Part shown: positions 43,718 to 52,670 of the stretch, piece after piece | Position numbering within the stretch: position 1 is the stretch's first letter | How the letters are laid out: each line of letters begins with the position of its first letter | NCBI GenBank assembly: GCA_001939945.1 | Contig: MOEB01000015.1 | Location: 1 to 64,000 of the forward strand | DNA length: 64,000 nucleotides | Origin: Aerophototrophica crusticola | GTDB lineage: Bacteria > Pseudomonadota > Alphaproteobacteria > Azospirillales > Azospirillaceae | Direction of reading: 5' to 3' | The notes under the pieces: generated by a model | Databases searched by the model: none | What the model was told of the DNA's origin: nothing | Seen by the model: only the letters and a program-made list of their open reading frames with translations | Translations under genes and position numbers: made by a program

Positions 43718-44350
43718 ATGACCAGCCGCCGCCTGTGGGACATCAGCCAGCCCGTGCGGGTGGGCATCCCGGTCTGGCCGGGGGACACGGCCTATGGGGA
43801 GGAGCGGACCTGGGCCATCGGGCCGGGCTGCCCGGTGAATGTCAGCCGGCTGACCCTGTCCAGCCACACCGGCACCCATGCCGACGCGCCACTGCATTAC
43901 GACGCCGACGGCGTGCCCGCGGCCGGGCTGGACCTGGACCGCTATATCGGCCCGGCCCTGCTGCTGCACATCCCGCCCGGCCAGCCCGCGGTGACGGTGG
44001 CCCAGCTGGAGGGGCGCGTGCCGGCGGGCACCGTGCGGCTGCTGCTGCGGACCTATGACCGCTTCCCGCAGGGGGGCTGGCGGAGCGACTTCACCGCCAT
44101 GGACGCCGGCTGCGTCGATTGGCTGGCGGCGCGGGGCGTCCAGCTCATCGGCGTGGACGCCCCGTCCCTGGACCCGCAGGACAGCAAGACCCTGTCCGCC
44201 CACCACGCCGTCCGCCGCCACGGCATGGGCATCCTGGAGGGGCTGGTGCTGGACGACGTGCCCGAAGGCACCTACGAGCTGGTCGCCCTGCCCCTGAAAC
44301 TCGCCACCGCCGACGCCGCCCCGGTGCGGGCGGTGCTGCGGGAGCTGTGA
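43718..44350 (+). CDS. kynB: Kynurenine formamidase (arylformamidase)
   Basis: A 210-residue metal-dependent cyclase-fold hydrolase converting N-formylkynurenine to kynurenine. It begins MTSRRLWDISQPVRVGIPVWPGDT; the metal-binding motif is SSHTGTHADAPLHY, and IGVDAPSLDPQDSKTLSAHHAV is typical of KynB. It follows a repeat pair and precedes the empty CCGTG element. The neighbouring kynU begins about 3.5 kb away on the other strand, with a chemoreceptor between. Confidence 0.93.
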   Translation: MTSRRLWDISQPVRVGIPVWPGDTAYGEERTWAIGPGCPVNVSRLTLSSHTGTHADAPLHYDADGVPAAGLDLDRYIGPALLLHIPPGQPAVTVAQLEGRVPAGTVRLLLRTYDRFPQGGWRSDFTAMDAGCVDWLAARGVQLIGVDAPSLDPQDSKTLSAHHAVRRHGMGILEGLVLDDVPEGTYELVALPLKLATADAAPVRAVLREL

Positions 44351-44370
44351 GGGGCGCACCGCATCAGTTT

Positions 44371-44522
44371 GCACGGACGACACGGACGACCCCACGGACG
44401 GACACGGACAGGGTCAGCCGCGCCTTGGCTCAGCAAAATCCGAAAAGGGATGACCGCGGCCGCGCCGCAGGCCTTTTCTTTCCTGTCCGTGTCGTCCGTG
44501 TCTGTGTCCGTGCCATCCGTGA
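44371..44522. repeat. Inverted CCGTGTCC-type repeat element without a gene (second empty site)
   Basis: Left arm: GCACGGACGACACGGACGAC, then CCACGGACGGACACGGACAG. Right arm in the opposite sense: TCCTGTCCGTGTCGTCCGTG, then TCTGTGTCCGTGCCATCCGTG. The core of about 70 bp contains, on the minus strand, GCCTGCGGCGC, shared with the core at 3849-4130. The arms closely match those of the GxxExxY cassette at 19626-20091. It fills the gap between kynB and a chemoreceptor. Confidence 0.8.
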
Positions 44523-44555
44523 ATTCTGGACCACCATCCCCGGTGAGGCCCCCCC

Positions 44556-46526
44556 TCACGCCGCCCGCAAGGTCTTCACGAACTTCTCGATGGCGTCGGT
44601 CAGGGCGTCGGCCTCGCTGCCCAGGCGGTCGGCGGTGGCCTGGACCTGGGTGGCGGCGGAGCCTGCCTCGCCGGCGGCGCGGGTGACGTCGCCGATGGTC
44701 TGGGTGACCTCGGCCGTGCCGCGGGCGGCCTCGGCCACGTTGCGGGCGATCTCCCGCGTGGCGCTGGCCTGCTGCTCCACCGCCGCGGCGATGGAGGCGG
44801 AGACCTCGTCCACCTCGCGGATGGTGCTGCCGATGCGGGCGATGGCGCCCACGCTCTGGCCGGTGCGGGCTTGCATGGCCTCGATCTGGCTGCGGATCTC
44901 CTCCGTGGCGCGGGATGTCTGGGTGGCCAGGGCCTTCACCTCCCCCGCCACGACGGCGAAGCCCTTGCCGGCCTCACCGGCGCGGGCCGCCTCGATGGTG
45001 GCGTTGAGGGCCAGCAGGTTGGTCTGGCTGGCGATGTCGTTGATCAGGGCCACCACCTGGCCGATCCGCTCCGCCGCCTCGGCCAGGGAGCGCATGGTCT
45101 CACCGGTGGCGCCCGCCTCCTCCACCGCGCGGGCGGCGATGCGGCTGGACTGGGCCACCTGGCGGCCCACCTCCTCCACGCTGGCGGCCAGTTCCTCCGC
45201 CGCGGCGGCCACCGTCTCCACGTTGCTGGCGGCCTGGGCGGCGGCCCCGGACACGGCAAGGGACTGGCGGCCGGTGGAATCGGCGGTGGCGGCCATGGCG
45301 CGGGCGGCGTCGCGCATCTCCCGCGCCGCCCCGGCCACCGTGTCGGCCACCCGCTTCACGTTGGCCTCGAAGTCGCTGGCGAGGCGCACCTGCTGGGTGA
45401 CCATGGTCCAGGTCAGCATCGGCCCGATGTAGGACCCGTCGCGGTCATGCACGGCGCTGACCCGCAAATCCATCACCTCCGGCCCCAGCGGGATCTTGGC
45501 GGACCAGGGCAGGTTGGCCGGGTCGGACATCAGTTGGCGGACCCGGGCCGGGTCCTTGTGGAACAGGTCGATGGTTTCCCCCACCACCGCGCCCACCGGC
45601 CCGTGCAGCGCGTCGGCCAGCCGGGTCAGGGTGCCGCGGGTGGCGTCGTTGGCATAGGTGATGCGGAAATCGTCCCGCGCGTCCGCCGCCATGACGTTCA
45701 GCGGCATGGTGTCCACCATCTGCTTCAGGCGGAACGCCTCCGCCACCGCGCCGCGCAGGCTGGCGGCGGCGCGCTGCATGCGGCCCACCTCATCCTTGCG
45801 GCCGGTGTCGGCCAGGGCCACCGACGTGTCGCCCTGCGCCAGCCGGTCCAGCATCCCCGCCACGTCCGCCACCGGCCGGCCCACCCAGCGCCGGGCCAGC
45901 CACCAGCCCGCCGCCCCCAGCAGCAGGGCGGCCCCGGCGCCGAAGCCCAGGGTCATGGCCTGGAGATGGTCCGCCGCGGCGGAGAAGACCCGCTTCTGGA
46001 TGCCGGTGTACAGCACGCCCACCACCTTGCCGGACCCGTCCTTGATGGGGTCGTAGGCGGTGTAGAAGGGCGTGCCCAGGATGTCCGCCTCCCCCCGGTA
46101 GGGTTGGCCCTTGGTCACCACCGCCTCGAACGCCGCGTTGCGGGCCAGCTTGGTGCCCACGGCGCGCTTGCCGTCCTTGCCCAGCACGTTGGTGGCGATG
46201 CGGGTCGCCTCCCCGTCCTTCACCACGAAGATGGTGGCCGTGCCGCCCACCAGCTTCTTCACCATGTCCACCGGCTCATGGAAGTCCGCCAGCGGGATTT
46301 CCCCCAGGAACAAGGCACCGTCCTTCAGGGCAAAGCCGCTGCCATACCCGCCCAGCACCTCCCACGCCACGCGCATGTTGCTGTCCTGGCGGTCGCGGGC
46401 CAGCTCTGACTGGTAACTGGCCAGGAGCCAGGCATTGGTGGCCAGGATGGCGCCCGTGAGGATGACCAACGCCCCGGTGATCAGCAGGGCAAGGCGCGCG
46501 GCAACGGAAAGGGTCAGGCGGGGCAT
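44556..46526 (-). CDS. Methyl-accepting chemotaxis protein with periplasmic Cache and cytoplasmic PAS-like domains
   Basis: A 656-residue chemoreceptor. TM1 is about 9-31; a periplasmic Cache-type domain ([56 protein letters not shown]) leads to TM2 about 190-212. HAMP is followed by a PAS-like segment ([25 protein letters not shown]), and the signalling hairpin has [29 protein letters not shown]. The start at 46526 has an AGGAG ribosome binding site. A sigma-28-like promoter overlaps the end of kynU. The ligand is unknown; proximity to kyn genes may be coincidental. Confidence 0.93.
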   Translation of the reverse strand: MPRLTLSVAARLALLITGALVILTGAILATNAWLLASYQSELARDRQDSNMRVAWEVLGGYGSGFALKDGALFLGEIPLADFHEPVDMVKKLVGGTATIFVVKDGEATRIATNVLGKDGKRAVGTKLARNAAFEAVVTKGQPYRGEADILGTPFYTAYDPIKDGSGKVVGVLYTGIQKRVFSAAADHLQAMTLGFGAGAALLLGAAGWWLARRWVGRPVADVAGMLDRLAQGDTSVALADTGRKDEVGRMQRAAASLRGAVAEAFRLKQMVDTMPLNVMAADARDDFRITYANDATRGTLTRLADALHGPVGAVVGETIDLFHKDPARVRQLMSDPANLPWSAKIPLGPEVMDLRVSAVHDRDGSYIGPMLTWTMVTQQVRLASDFEANVKRVADTVAGAAREMRDAARAMAATADSTGRQSLAVSGAAAQAASNVETVAAAAEELAASVEEVGRQVAQSSRIAARAVEEAGATGETMRSLAEAAERIGQVVALINDIASQTNLLALNATIEAARAGEAGKGFAVVAGEVKALATQTSRATEEIRSQIEAMQARTGQSVGAIARIGSTIREVDEVSASIAAAVEQQASATREIARNVAEAARGTAEVTQTIGDVTRAAGEAGSAATQVQATADRLGSEADALTDAIEKFVKTLRAA

Positions 46527-46630
46527 GGTGTGCTCCTGTCGGCGAAGGGCGAAGGCCAACTGAGCACATCAATATGAGCGCAAACTTAACGCAAAAGAGC
46601 ATGCGCGAAAGTCGTATTCGATCCTTAGCA

Positions 46631-46657
46631 CCATCGGCGGAATGGTCGCAGGCCTTA
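46631..46657 (-). promoter_or_regulatory. Sigma-28-like (flagellar class) promoter of the chemoreceptor
   Basis: On the minus strand TAAG is followed after 15 bases by GCCGATGG, against the FliA consensus TAAA-N15-GCCGATAA (nine of twelve positions). It lies about 105 bp upstream of the receptor ATG, and its -35 element includes the kynU stop codon. Confidence 0.6.
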
Positions 46658-47896
46658 GGTCACCACGGCCCGATCCCGGAACCGCCTTTCGGTATATTCT
46701 TGCCCGGCCATGACAGCGGCGAGGTTGTCAACGGCATACCATACGTCCGTGTGGCGCAGGTACAGGGGCGTGAAGCCGAAGCGCAGCACGTCGGGCGCGC
46801 GGAAGTCGCCCACCACCCCGCGGGCGATCAGGGCCTGGACGATGGCGTAGCCCTCCCCATGGGTCAGGCTGACCTGGCTGCCGCGCCGGGCGCTGTCCCG
46901 CGGGCAGGCGATGCCGAAGGTGCCGGGCAGGCGCTGCTCCACCAGGGCCAGGAACAGGTCCCCCATCCGGCGGGACTTGGCCCGGACCGCCCCCATGTGG
47001 GCGTCCGCCATGACCCGCACCCCTTCCTCCAGGGCCGAGAGGGCGAGGATGGAGGGGGTGCCGCAGAGCTGCCGGGCCATGCCGGGGGCCGGCTCGTAGG
47101 CATCGGTGAAGGCGAAGGGGGCGGCATGGCCCATCCAGCCGCTCAAGGGCTGGCGCACCGCGTCCTGGTGGCGCTTGGCGACATAAAGGAAGGCCGGGGC
47201 GCCGGGGCCGCCGTTCAAGTACTTGTAGCCGCAGCCCACGGCAAGGTCCGCCCCGTCCGCCGACAGGGACAGCTCCAGCGCCCCGGCGCTGTGCGACAGG
47301 TCCCACAGGGTCAGCGCCCCTGCGGCATGGGCCCGCTCCGTCAGGCCGCGCATGTCATGGATGGCGCCGGTCTTGTAATGGACGTGGGTCAGCAGCAGCA
47401 GGGCCACCTCGTCCGTCAGCGCGTCGGCGATGCGGTCCCGCTCCACCAGCCGCAGCTCCACCTGCCCGCCCAGCAGCTCGGCCAGGCCTTGGACCATGTA
47501 GAGGTCGGTGGGGAAGTTGCCCGGTTCCGACAGGATCACCCGCCGCCCGGGGCGCATCCGCACGGCGGCGGCGATCAGCTTGAACAGGTTGACCGACGTG
47601 CTGTCGGCGGCCACCACCTCGTCCGGCTCGGCCCCGATGACCCCGGCGATCAAGGCACCCACCCGTTGCGGCAGGGTGATCCAGCCATGGGCGTTCCAGG
47701 AGCGGATCAGGTCCGTGCCCCATTCCTGCGCGACCACCTGCTGTAGCCGCGCCCTCGTCGCCTTGGGCAGCACGCCCAGGCTGTTGCCGTCCAGGTAGAT
47801 GACGCCGTCCGGCAGGTCGAACCGGTCACGGAAGGGGGCCAGCGGGTCATCCCGGTCCAGGGCCTGGCAGTCCTGCAGCGTGATGGCGGCGGTCAT
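46655..47896 (-). CDS. kynU: Kynureninase
   Basis: A 413-residue PLP enzyme cleaving kynurenine to anthranilate and alanine. Motifs are IYLDGNSLGVLPKAT near the N-terminus, LTHVHYKTGAIHDM, TLWDLSHSAGAL, the PLP lysine in GCGYKYLNGGPGAPAF, and GTPSILALSAL. The ATG at 47896 (MTAAITLQDCQAL) lies 7 bp after an AGGGGGAGG Shine-Dalgarno; ATG 47902 is too close to it. It is divergent from the acylase gene. Confidence 0.95.
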   Translation of the reverse strand: MTAAITLQDCQALDRDDPLAPFRDRFDLPDGVIYLDGNSLGVLPKATRARLQQVVAQEWGTDLIRSWNAHGWITLPQRVGALIAGVIGAEPDEVVAADSTSVNLFKLIAAAVRMRPGRRVILSEPGNFPTDLYMVQGLAELLGGQVELRLVERDRIADALTDEVALLLLTHVHYKTGAIHDMRGLTERAHAAGALTLWDLSHSAGALELSLSADGADLAVGCGYKYLNGGPGAPAFLYVAKRHQDAVRQPLSGWMGHAAPFAFTDAYEPAPGMARQLCGTPSILALSALEEGVRVMADAHMGAVRAKSRRMGDLFLALVEQRLPGTFGIACPRDSARRGSQVSLTHGEGYAIVQALIARGVVGDFRAPDVLRFGFTPLYLRHTDVWYAVDNLAAVMAGQEYTERRFRDRAVVT

Positions 47897-48023
47897 GGGC
47901 ATCCTCCCCCTGGTCTTCGTCTTGCGCCGGACCATAGTGGCTCCCGCCCCAAGACGCCATGGCCGCGGGCGGCCAACCGGGGTAAAGCTTTGGGTGGCAT
48001 GACTGTCAGGGGAGCCGGTGAGC

Positions 48024-50411
48024 ATGGGTCGGACGCGGCGGGGCCTTGGGCGCCGGGTGTTGAGGGGTTTGGGCATCGGGGCAGGCGCCCTGTTCCTGCT
48101 GGTGCTGGTCCTGGTGGCCGGGTTGGCGGCCAATCTGGCCCTGTCGCTCTACCGAAGCGAGCCGGTGCTGGAGGGGACCATGCCCCTGGCCGGCCTGTCC
48201 GGGCCGGTGGCCGTGGAGCGGGACGCGGCGGGCGTGCCCGTGATCCGCGGCAAGAGCCGGGTGGACGTGGCCCGCGCGCTGGGCTTCCTGCACGGGCAGG
48301 AGCGGTTCTTCCAGATGGACCTGCAACGCCGCCTGGCCGCGGGGGAGTTGGCGGAGGTCACCGGCGTCCCCGCGCTGGAGTTCGACCGCCGCACCCGCAT
48401 CCACCGCTTCCGCCCCCGCGCCCAGGCCATCGTCGAGGCATTGGCGCCGGAGGAGCGGGCCTTGCTGGACGCCTATGCCGCCGGGGTCAATGCAGGCCTG
48501 TCCAGCCTGGGGGCCCGGCCCTTCGAGTATGCCCTGCTGCTGGACGGGCCGAAGCCCTGGCAGCCGGAGGACACGATCCTGACCGTGTTCGCCATGGCCA
48601 TCCAGCTCCAGTCCCTGGACGGGCGGGGGGAGCGGCAGTATGCGGAGGCCGTGGAGACGCTGGGCCAACCGGCGGCGGATTTCCTGTTCCCCCGCGGGTC
48701 CTTGTGGGACAGCCCCCTGGACGGCAGCCGGCTGGACGACCCGCCCCTGCCCAACGCCATGCCCAGGCCGAAACAGGCCGACGGCAGCGCGAGCCTGGAG
48801 GAGCCGCCGCCCGCCCGGGGCAGCAACGCCTGGGCCGTGGGCGGCGCCCTGACGGGGACGGGGGCCGCCCTGGTGGCGGACGACATGCATCTGGGCCTGT
48901 CCATGCCCAACACCTGGTACCGGGCGCGGCTGGTGGTGGAGGAGGTGCTTGACATCACCGGCGTGACCCTGCCGGGCACCCCCATCACCGTGGCCGGCAG
49001 CAACGGCCGCATCGCCTGGGGCTTCACCAACAGCTACATCGACACGTCGGACCTGGTGCTGCTGGAACCGGTGGAGGGCCAGCCGCCCGGCACCTACCGC
49101 ACCCCCGACGGGCCCAAGGCCGTGACGGTGGTGGAGGAGCAGCTCTGCGCCCGCCTTGCGGGATGTGAGGCGCTGACGGTGGAGGAGACCATCTGGGGCC
49201 CCGTCGTCCACACGGACGAGCAGGGCCGCAAATACGCCTATCGCTGGACCGCCCATGAGCGGGACGCCGTGCGCCTGGCCCCCATGCTGGAACTGGAGCA
49301 GGCGGGAACCGTGGCGGAGGCCGTGGGCATCGCCCACCGGGCCCGCATCCCGCAGCAGAACTTCGTCGTCGGCGACCGGGAGGGCAGCGTCGCCTGGACC
49401 ATCATCGGCGCCGTCCCCGCCCGCTTCGGCCATGACGGGCGGGTGCCCGTGAGCTGGGCCGACGGGACCCGGGGCTGGCTGGGCACCCTGCCGGCGGAGG
49501 CCATCCCCGTGGTGCTGAACCCGGATGACCACCGCATCTGGACCGCCAACACCCGCGTGCTGGGCGGGGAGGCCTATGCCAAGCTGGGGGATGGCGGCTA
49601 TGATTTGGGCGCCCGCGCCCGCCAGATCCGTGACGCCCTGTTCGCCAAGGACCGCTTCGCCCCGGCGGACATGCTGGCCATCCAGTTGGACGACAGCTCC
49701 GTGATGCTGGGCTTCTGGCAGGAACAGTTGCTGAAGGTGCTGGAGGCCCGGGCGGGGGACAAGGACCTGGCCCCCTGGCTGCCCTTCGTCCGCGACTGGG
49801 GCGGGCGGGCGGTGCCGGACAGCGTGGGCTACCGGCTGGTGCGCGGCTTCCGGTCGGAGTTCCTGCGCCTGGTGCATGAGGGATATCTGGGCAAGCCCGT
49901 GGCAGGCCGAGGCCGCGACCGCAGCCGCTATGGCGCCCATGTGGAGGGCAGCATGCGCCGCCTGCTGGAGCAGCGCCCCGCCGGGCTGGTGCCGGACGGG
50001 TACAAGGATTGGGACGCGGTGATCGACGCCGCCCTGGCCGGGGTGAAGGGCAGCATCGAGGGCGACGTGAAGGACTTCACCTGGGGGGAGCGGGCGGTGG
50101 CCGGGGTCAGGCACCCGCTGGCCCGCATCATCCCGGGCTTAAGCCTGCTGACCGACCCGCCGGAGCAGCCCGTGCCCGGTGACACCTACCAACCCCGCGC
50201 CCAGGCCCCCGGCTTCGGCGCCAGCCAGCGCTTCGCCGTGTCGCCGGGGCATGAGGCCGACGGCATCTTCCACATGCCCGGCGGCCAGAGCGGCCACCCC
50301 TGGTCCCCCTACTACCTGGCCGGCCACACGGACTGGCTGGAAGGCCGCCCCACCCCGTTCCTGCCCGGCCCGGCCAAGTGGGTGCTGACGCTGGAGCCGG
50401 GCGGGGGTTGA
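48024..50411 (+). CDS. Penicillin-acylase-family N-terminal nucleophile hydrolase
   Basis: A 795-residue Ntn hydrolase of the acyl-homoserine-lactone/penicillin/cephalosporin acylase family. A basic N-terminus and TM (GAGALFLLVLVLVAGLAANLAL) suggest a membrane-anchored or exported precursor. Post-translational cleavage would expose the catalytic Ser267 in GSNAWAV; GRIAWGFTN and QNFVVGDREG are family segments. Substrates range from beta-lactam side chains to quorum-sensing acyl-homoserine lactones and cannot be deduced here. A GTG two codons earlier (48018) is an alternative start; both follow AGGGGAG. Confidence 0.9.
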   Translation: MGRTRRGLGRRVLRGLGIGAGALFLLVLVLVAGLAANLALSLYRSEPVLEGTMPLAGLSGPVAVERDAAGVPVIRGKSRVDVARALGFLHGQERFFQMDLQRRLAAGELAEVTGVPALEFDRRTRIHRFRPRAQAIVEALAPEERALLDAYAAGVNAGLSSLGARPFEYALLLDGPKPWQPEDTILTVFAMAIQLQSLDGRGERQYAEAVETLGQPAADFLFPRGSLWDSPLDGSRLDDPPLPNAMPRPKQADGSASLEEPPPARGSNAWAVGGALTGTGAALVADDMHLGLSMPNTWYRARLVVEEVLDITGVTLPGTPITVAGSNGRIAWGFTNSYIDTSDLVLLEPVEGQPPGTYRTPDGPKAVTVVEEQLCARLAGCEALTVEETIWGPVVHTDEQGRKYAYRWTAHERDAVRLAPMLELEQAGTVAEAVGIAHRARIPQQNFVVGDREGSVAWTIIGAVPARFGHDGRVPVSWADGTRGWLGTLPAEAIPVVLNPDDHRIWTANTRVLGGEAYAKLGDGGYDLGARARQIRDALFAKDRFAPADMLAIQLDDSSVMLGFWQEQLLKVLEARAGDKDLAPWLPFVRDWGGRAVPDSVGYRLVRGFRSEFLRLVHEGYLGKPVAGRGRDRSRYGAHVEGSMRRLLEQRPAGLVPDGYKDWDAVIDAALAGVKGSIEGDVKDFTWGERAVAGVRHPLARIIPGLSLLTDPPEQPVPGDTYQPRAQAPGFGASQRFAVSPGHEADGIFHMPGGQSGHPWSPYYLAGHTDWLEGRPTPFLPGPAKWVLTLEPGGG

Positions 50412-50455
50412 CAAGTATACATGATGTGCTTTCATTGCTGTCATTGACAGCACAT
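50408..50455 (+). promoter_or_regulatory. Promoter and operator of the FitAB-like pair
   Basis: TTGACA (50408-50413) is a full -35 match, followed by a poor -10 around 50431. An inverted repeat ATGTGCT (50424-50430) and AGCACAT (50449-50455), plus a GTATAC palindrome, lie across the expected start site, fitting autorepression by the ribbon-helix-helix antitoxin. Confidence 0.5.
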
Positions 50456-50469
50456 GCCGGGAACAGGCC

Positions 50470-50751
50470 ATGCCGACCCTGACCGTCCGCAACCTTGATG
50501 AGGATACCGTGCGCAAGCTCCGCATCCGTGCCGCCGAGAATGGCCGGTCGGCGGAGGCGGAGCATCGGGAAATCCTGCAACAGGCGCTGGGGACGGCGTC
50601 CCGGGAGCCGAGCCGGGCGGAGATGGCGGACCGGCTGGCCGCGTTCCGCAAGCAGGTCGCGCCCAGCCCCGACGGCACCATCCTGGGGCTGTTGCGGGAG
50701 ACCCGCGGCGCCCAGGTCCGGCGGCTGACCGGGTCGGATGAGGGCATGTAA
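50470..50751 (+). CDS. FitA/VapB-like antitoxin (ribbon-helix-helix)
   Basis: A 93-residue protein beginning MPTLTVRNLDEDTVRKLRIRAAENGRSAEAEHREIL, the Arc/FitA ribbon-helix-helix pattern: a beta strand TLTVRNL and two helices. The C-terminal half would wrap the toxin. The toxin gene follows after 3 bp. A palindrome lies directly upstream. Confidence 0.88.
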   Translation: MPTLTVRNLDEDTVRKLRIRAAENGRSAEAEHREILQQALGTASREPSRAEMADRLAAFRKQVAPSPDGTILGLLRETRGAQVRRLTGSDEGM

Positions 50752-50754
50752 CCC

Positions 50755-51204
50755 GTGGTTTGGGTCCTTGACGCCTCCGTCGCGCTGAAGCTGGTGCTTG
50801 AGGAGCCTGAGAGCGAGCTTGCTGACCGGCTTTATCGGTCTGGGCCAGAGCTTGTCGTCCCGGATTTCTGGCTGAACGAGGCGTGCAACGTCATCTGGTT
50901 GCAGGCGCACCGGGGCCTGTGGTCGCCGGAGCATGCGCGGCAGGGCTTTGCCTTCATCCGGGATTACCTTCCACAGAAGAGGACATCCGGCATGGACCTG
51001 CATGGCCCGGCGCTGGAGATCGGGCTGTCCATCAACCATTCCCCCTATGACTGCCTGTACGCCGCCTTCGCGCTGGGAATAGGGGCCGAGCGGCTGGTCC
51101 TTTCCGACAAGCCGTTCGAGCGGGCCTTGCGCCAGTCAGGCCATGCAGGCTTGGCGAGGCTTCCGATCACCCTCGGCGAATGGGCCGCGGGCAGCCACCA
51201 CTGA
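50755..51204 (+). CDS. PIN-domain toxin (VapC/FitB-like ribonuclease)
   Basis: A 149-residue PIN-domain protein, starting with GTG (VVWVLDASVALKLVLEEPES). The acidic active-site residues are Asp in LDASVAL, Glu in FWLNEACNVIW and Asp in SPYDCLYAAFAL, with a fourth near LSDKPFERAL. Such toxins cleave tRNA or other RNA when freed from the antitoxin. It is adjacent to the ribbon-helix-helix antitoxin. The pair is followed by a repeat-rich gap. Confidence 0.9.
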   Translation: MVWVLDASVALKLVLEEPESELADRLYRSGPELVVPDFWLNEACNVIWLQAHRGLWSPEHARQGFAFIRDYLPQKRTSGMDLHGPALEIGLSINHSPYDCLYAAFALGIGAERLVLSDKPFERALRQSGHAGLARLPITLGEWAAGSHH

Positions 51205-51240
51205 TGCCGATGGCTGCTGATCGCGACCGATCAGCAACCC

Positions 51241-51386
51241 CCTCAAGCGCCGGGCGGGCGCATCCGCGCCCTTGGCTTACGCGACCACGAGGTCGCGGGC
51301 CGGCGGCCTTGTTCGTGTTCCCTCAGGCGCCGGGCGGGCGCATCCGCGCCCTTGGCTTGCGCGGGCACGCGCCCGCGGGCCGGCGG
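51241..51386. repeat. Two direct copies of a 66-bp unit with 80-bp period
   Basis: CCTCA(A/G)GCGCCGGGCGGGCG starts at 51241 and again at 51321. Each copy continues through GCATCCGCGCCCTTGGCTT and ends in a variable palindrome (CGCGACCACGAGGTCGCG in copy 1, CGCGGGCACGCGCCCGCG in copy 2) and GGGCCGGCGG. The palindrome's arms differ but stay complementary. A degenerate CTTGGCTT remains near 51418. The rest of the gap 51205-51605 holds no gene. Confidence 0.8.
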
Positions 51387-51554
51387 TCGCCGGCCTCGAA
51401 GTGCATGAGGTCATGCGCTTGGCTTGACCCTCCCCGACACCCCATGCCATCTGCCAATGCCCCCACGGCATGGCTGGCCTCCCAATTTCCATACTCGCCA
51501 GTTCCGTTTCCCGGTTGACCCCAGTCCGGGTGCGGCTACATCCTCAGCCCAGAT

Positions 51555-51569
51555 ACTGGACCGTCCAGT
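51555..51569. promoter_or_regulatory. TetR-type operator of the emrAB operon
   Basis: A perfect palindrome, ACTGGAC-C-GTCCAGT, lies 37 bp upstream of the adaptor ATG. TetR-family regulators of efflux operons often bind such GGACnGTCC sites, and a TetR gene closes this operon. Binding is inferred. Confidence 0.65.
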
Positions 51570-51605
51570 TTGCTAATTGGGCGGTCGGGCGAAGGGGTCA
51601 GTGCC

Positions 51606-52664
51606 ATGAAGAAGCGGATCGGGTTGCTGCTGGTGCCGGTGCTGTTGGCGGGGGCCGCCTGGGGCGGGTGGCACTGGTGGACGGTGGCGCGCTTCGTGGA
51701 GAGCACGGACAACGCCTATGTCCAGGCGGACATCACCACCATCAGCCCGCGGGTGGAGGGGTATGTCGCTGCCGTGCCGGTGGTGGACAACCAGCCGATC
51801 CGGGCCGGCGACGTGCTGGCCAGCATCGACGACCGGGACTTCCGCGCCCGGGTGGACCAGGCCCGCGCCCGGATCGCGGCGCAGGAAGCCGCCATCGCCA
51901 ACATCGACAGCCGCCTGTCCCTGGAGCAGGCCCTGATCAACCGGGCGGAGGCGGACGTGGCCTCTGCCCAGGCCGACCTGAACCGGGCAGAGGCGGACCG
52001 CAAGCGCTATGCCGCCCTGGCGGGCCGCGACTTCGCCAGCCAGCAGACCCTGAGCAACACCGTGGCCGACGCGGAAAAGGCCCAGGCGGCCCTGCGCCGC
52101 GCCCAGGCCGCCCTGGTGGCGGAAAGGGACCAGGTGGCGGTGCTGGAGACGGAGAAGGCCCGCGCCCGCGCCACCCTGGCGGAGCTGAAAGCCGCCCTGT
52201 CCCTGGCGGAGAACGACCTGGAAAAGACCGTCATCCGCGCCCCGGTGGATGGCGTGGTGGGCAACCAGGCGGCCCGGGTGGGCCAGTATGTCCGGCCGGG
52301 CACCCAGCTGATGGCCGTGGTGCCGGTCCAGGCTGCCTATGTCACCGCCAACTTCAAGGAGACCCAGATCGAGGGGCTGCGCGTGGGCCAGAAGGTCACG
52401 GTGGCGGTGGACGCCTTCCCCGACCTGAAGGCGGAGGGCCGGATCGAGAGCCTGTCCCCGGCCTCTGGCGCCCAGTTCAGCCTGCTGCCGCCGGAGAACG
52501 CCACCGGCAACTTCACCAAGATCGTCCAGCGCGTGCCCGTCCGCGTGTCCCTGCCCCAGGACGGCCCCCTGGCCGGCCTGCTGCGCCCCGGCCTGTCCGT
52601 GGTGGTGGAGGTGGACACCCGCGACAAGGCCGACCAGCCGAAGCCGCAGGTGGCGGCGCGGTAA
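51606..52664 (+). CDS. emrA: HlyD-family secretion/efflux adaptor (EmrA-like)
   Basis: A 352-residue adaptor. Signal anchor MKKRIGLLLVPVLLAGAAWGG; N-terminal lipoyl half FVESTDNAYVQADITTISPRVEGYV; a long coiled coil from about residue 75 to 200; second lipoyl half TVIRAPVDGVVGNQAARVGQYV; and a beta-barrel with VTANFKETQIEGLRVGQKV, all typical of EmrA. It bridges the EmrB-like transporter to an outer-membrane channel, not encoded here. The start follows a Shine-Dalgarno-like GAAGGGG. Confidence 0.92.
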   Translation: MKKRIGLLLVPVLLAGAAWGGWHWWTVARFVESTDNAYVQADITTISPRVEGYVAAVPVVDNQPIRAGDVLASIDDRDFRARVDQARARIAAQEAAIANIDSRLSLEQALINRAEADVASAQADLNRAEADRKRYAALAGRDFASQQTLSNTVADAEKAQAALRRAQAALVAERDQVAVLETEKARARATLAELKAALSLAENDLEKTVIRAPVDGVVGNQAARVGQYVRPGTQLMAVVPVQAAYVTANFKETQIEGLRVGQKVTVAVDAFPDLKAEGRIESLSPASGAQFSLLPPENATGNFTKIVQRVPVRVSLPQDGPLAGLLRPGLSVVVEVDTRDKADQPKPQVAAR

Positions 52665-52670
52665 CCTTGT

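Noticed and set aside
48006-50114. 702-codon minus-strand frame
   Set aside because: Antisense to the penicillin-acylase-type gene, which has a clear nucleophile motif and membrane anchor; the other frame has no recognisable feature.
51241-51386. CRISPR or tandem satellite
   Set aside because: Only two full copies, with no spacer structure; better described as a dispersed direct repeat.
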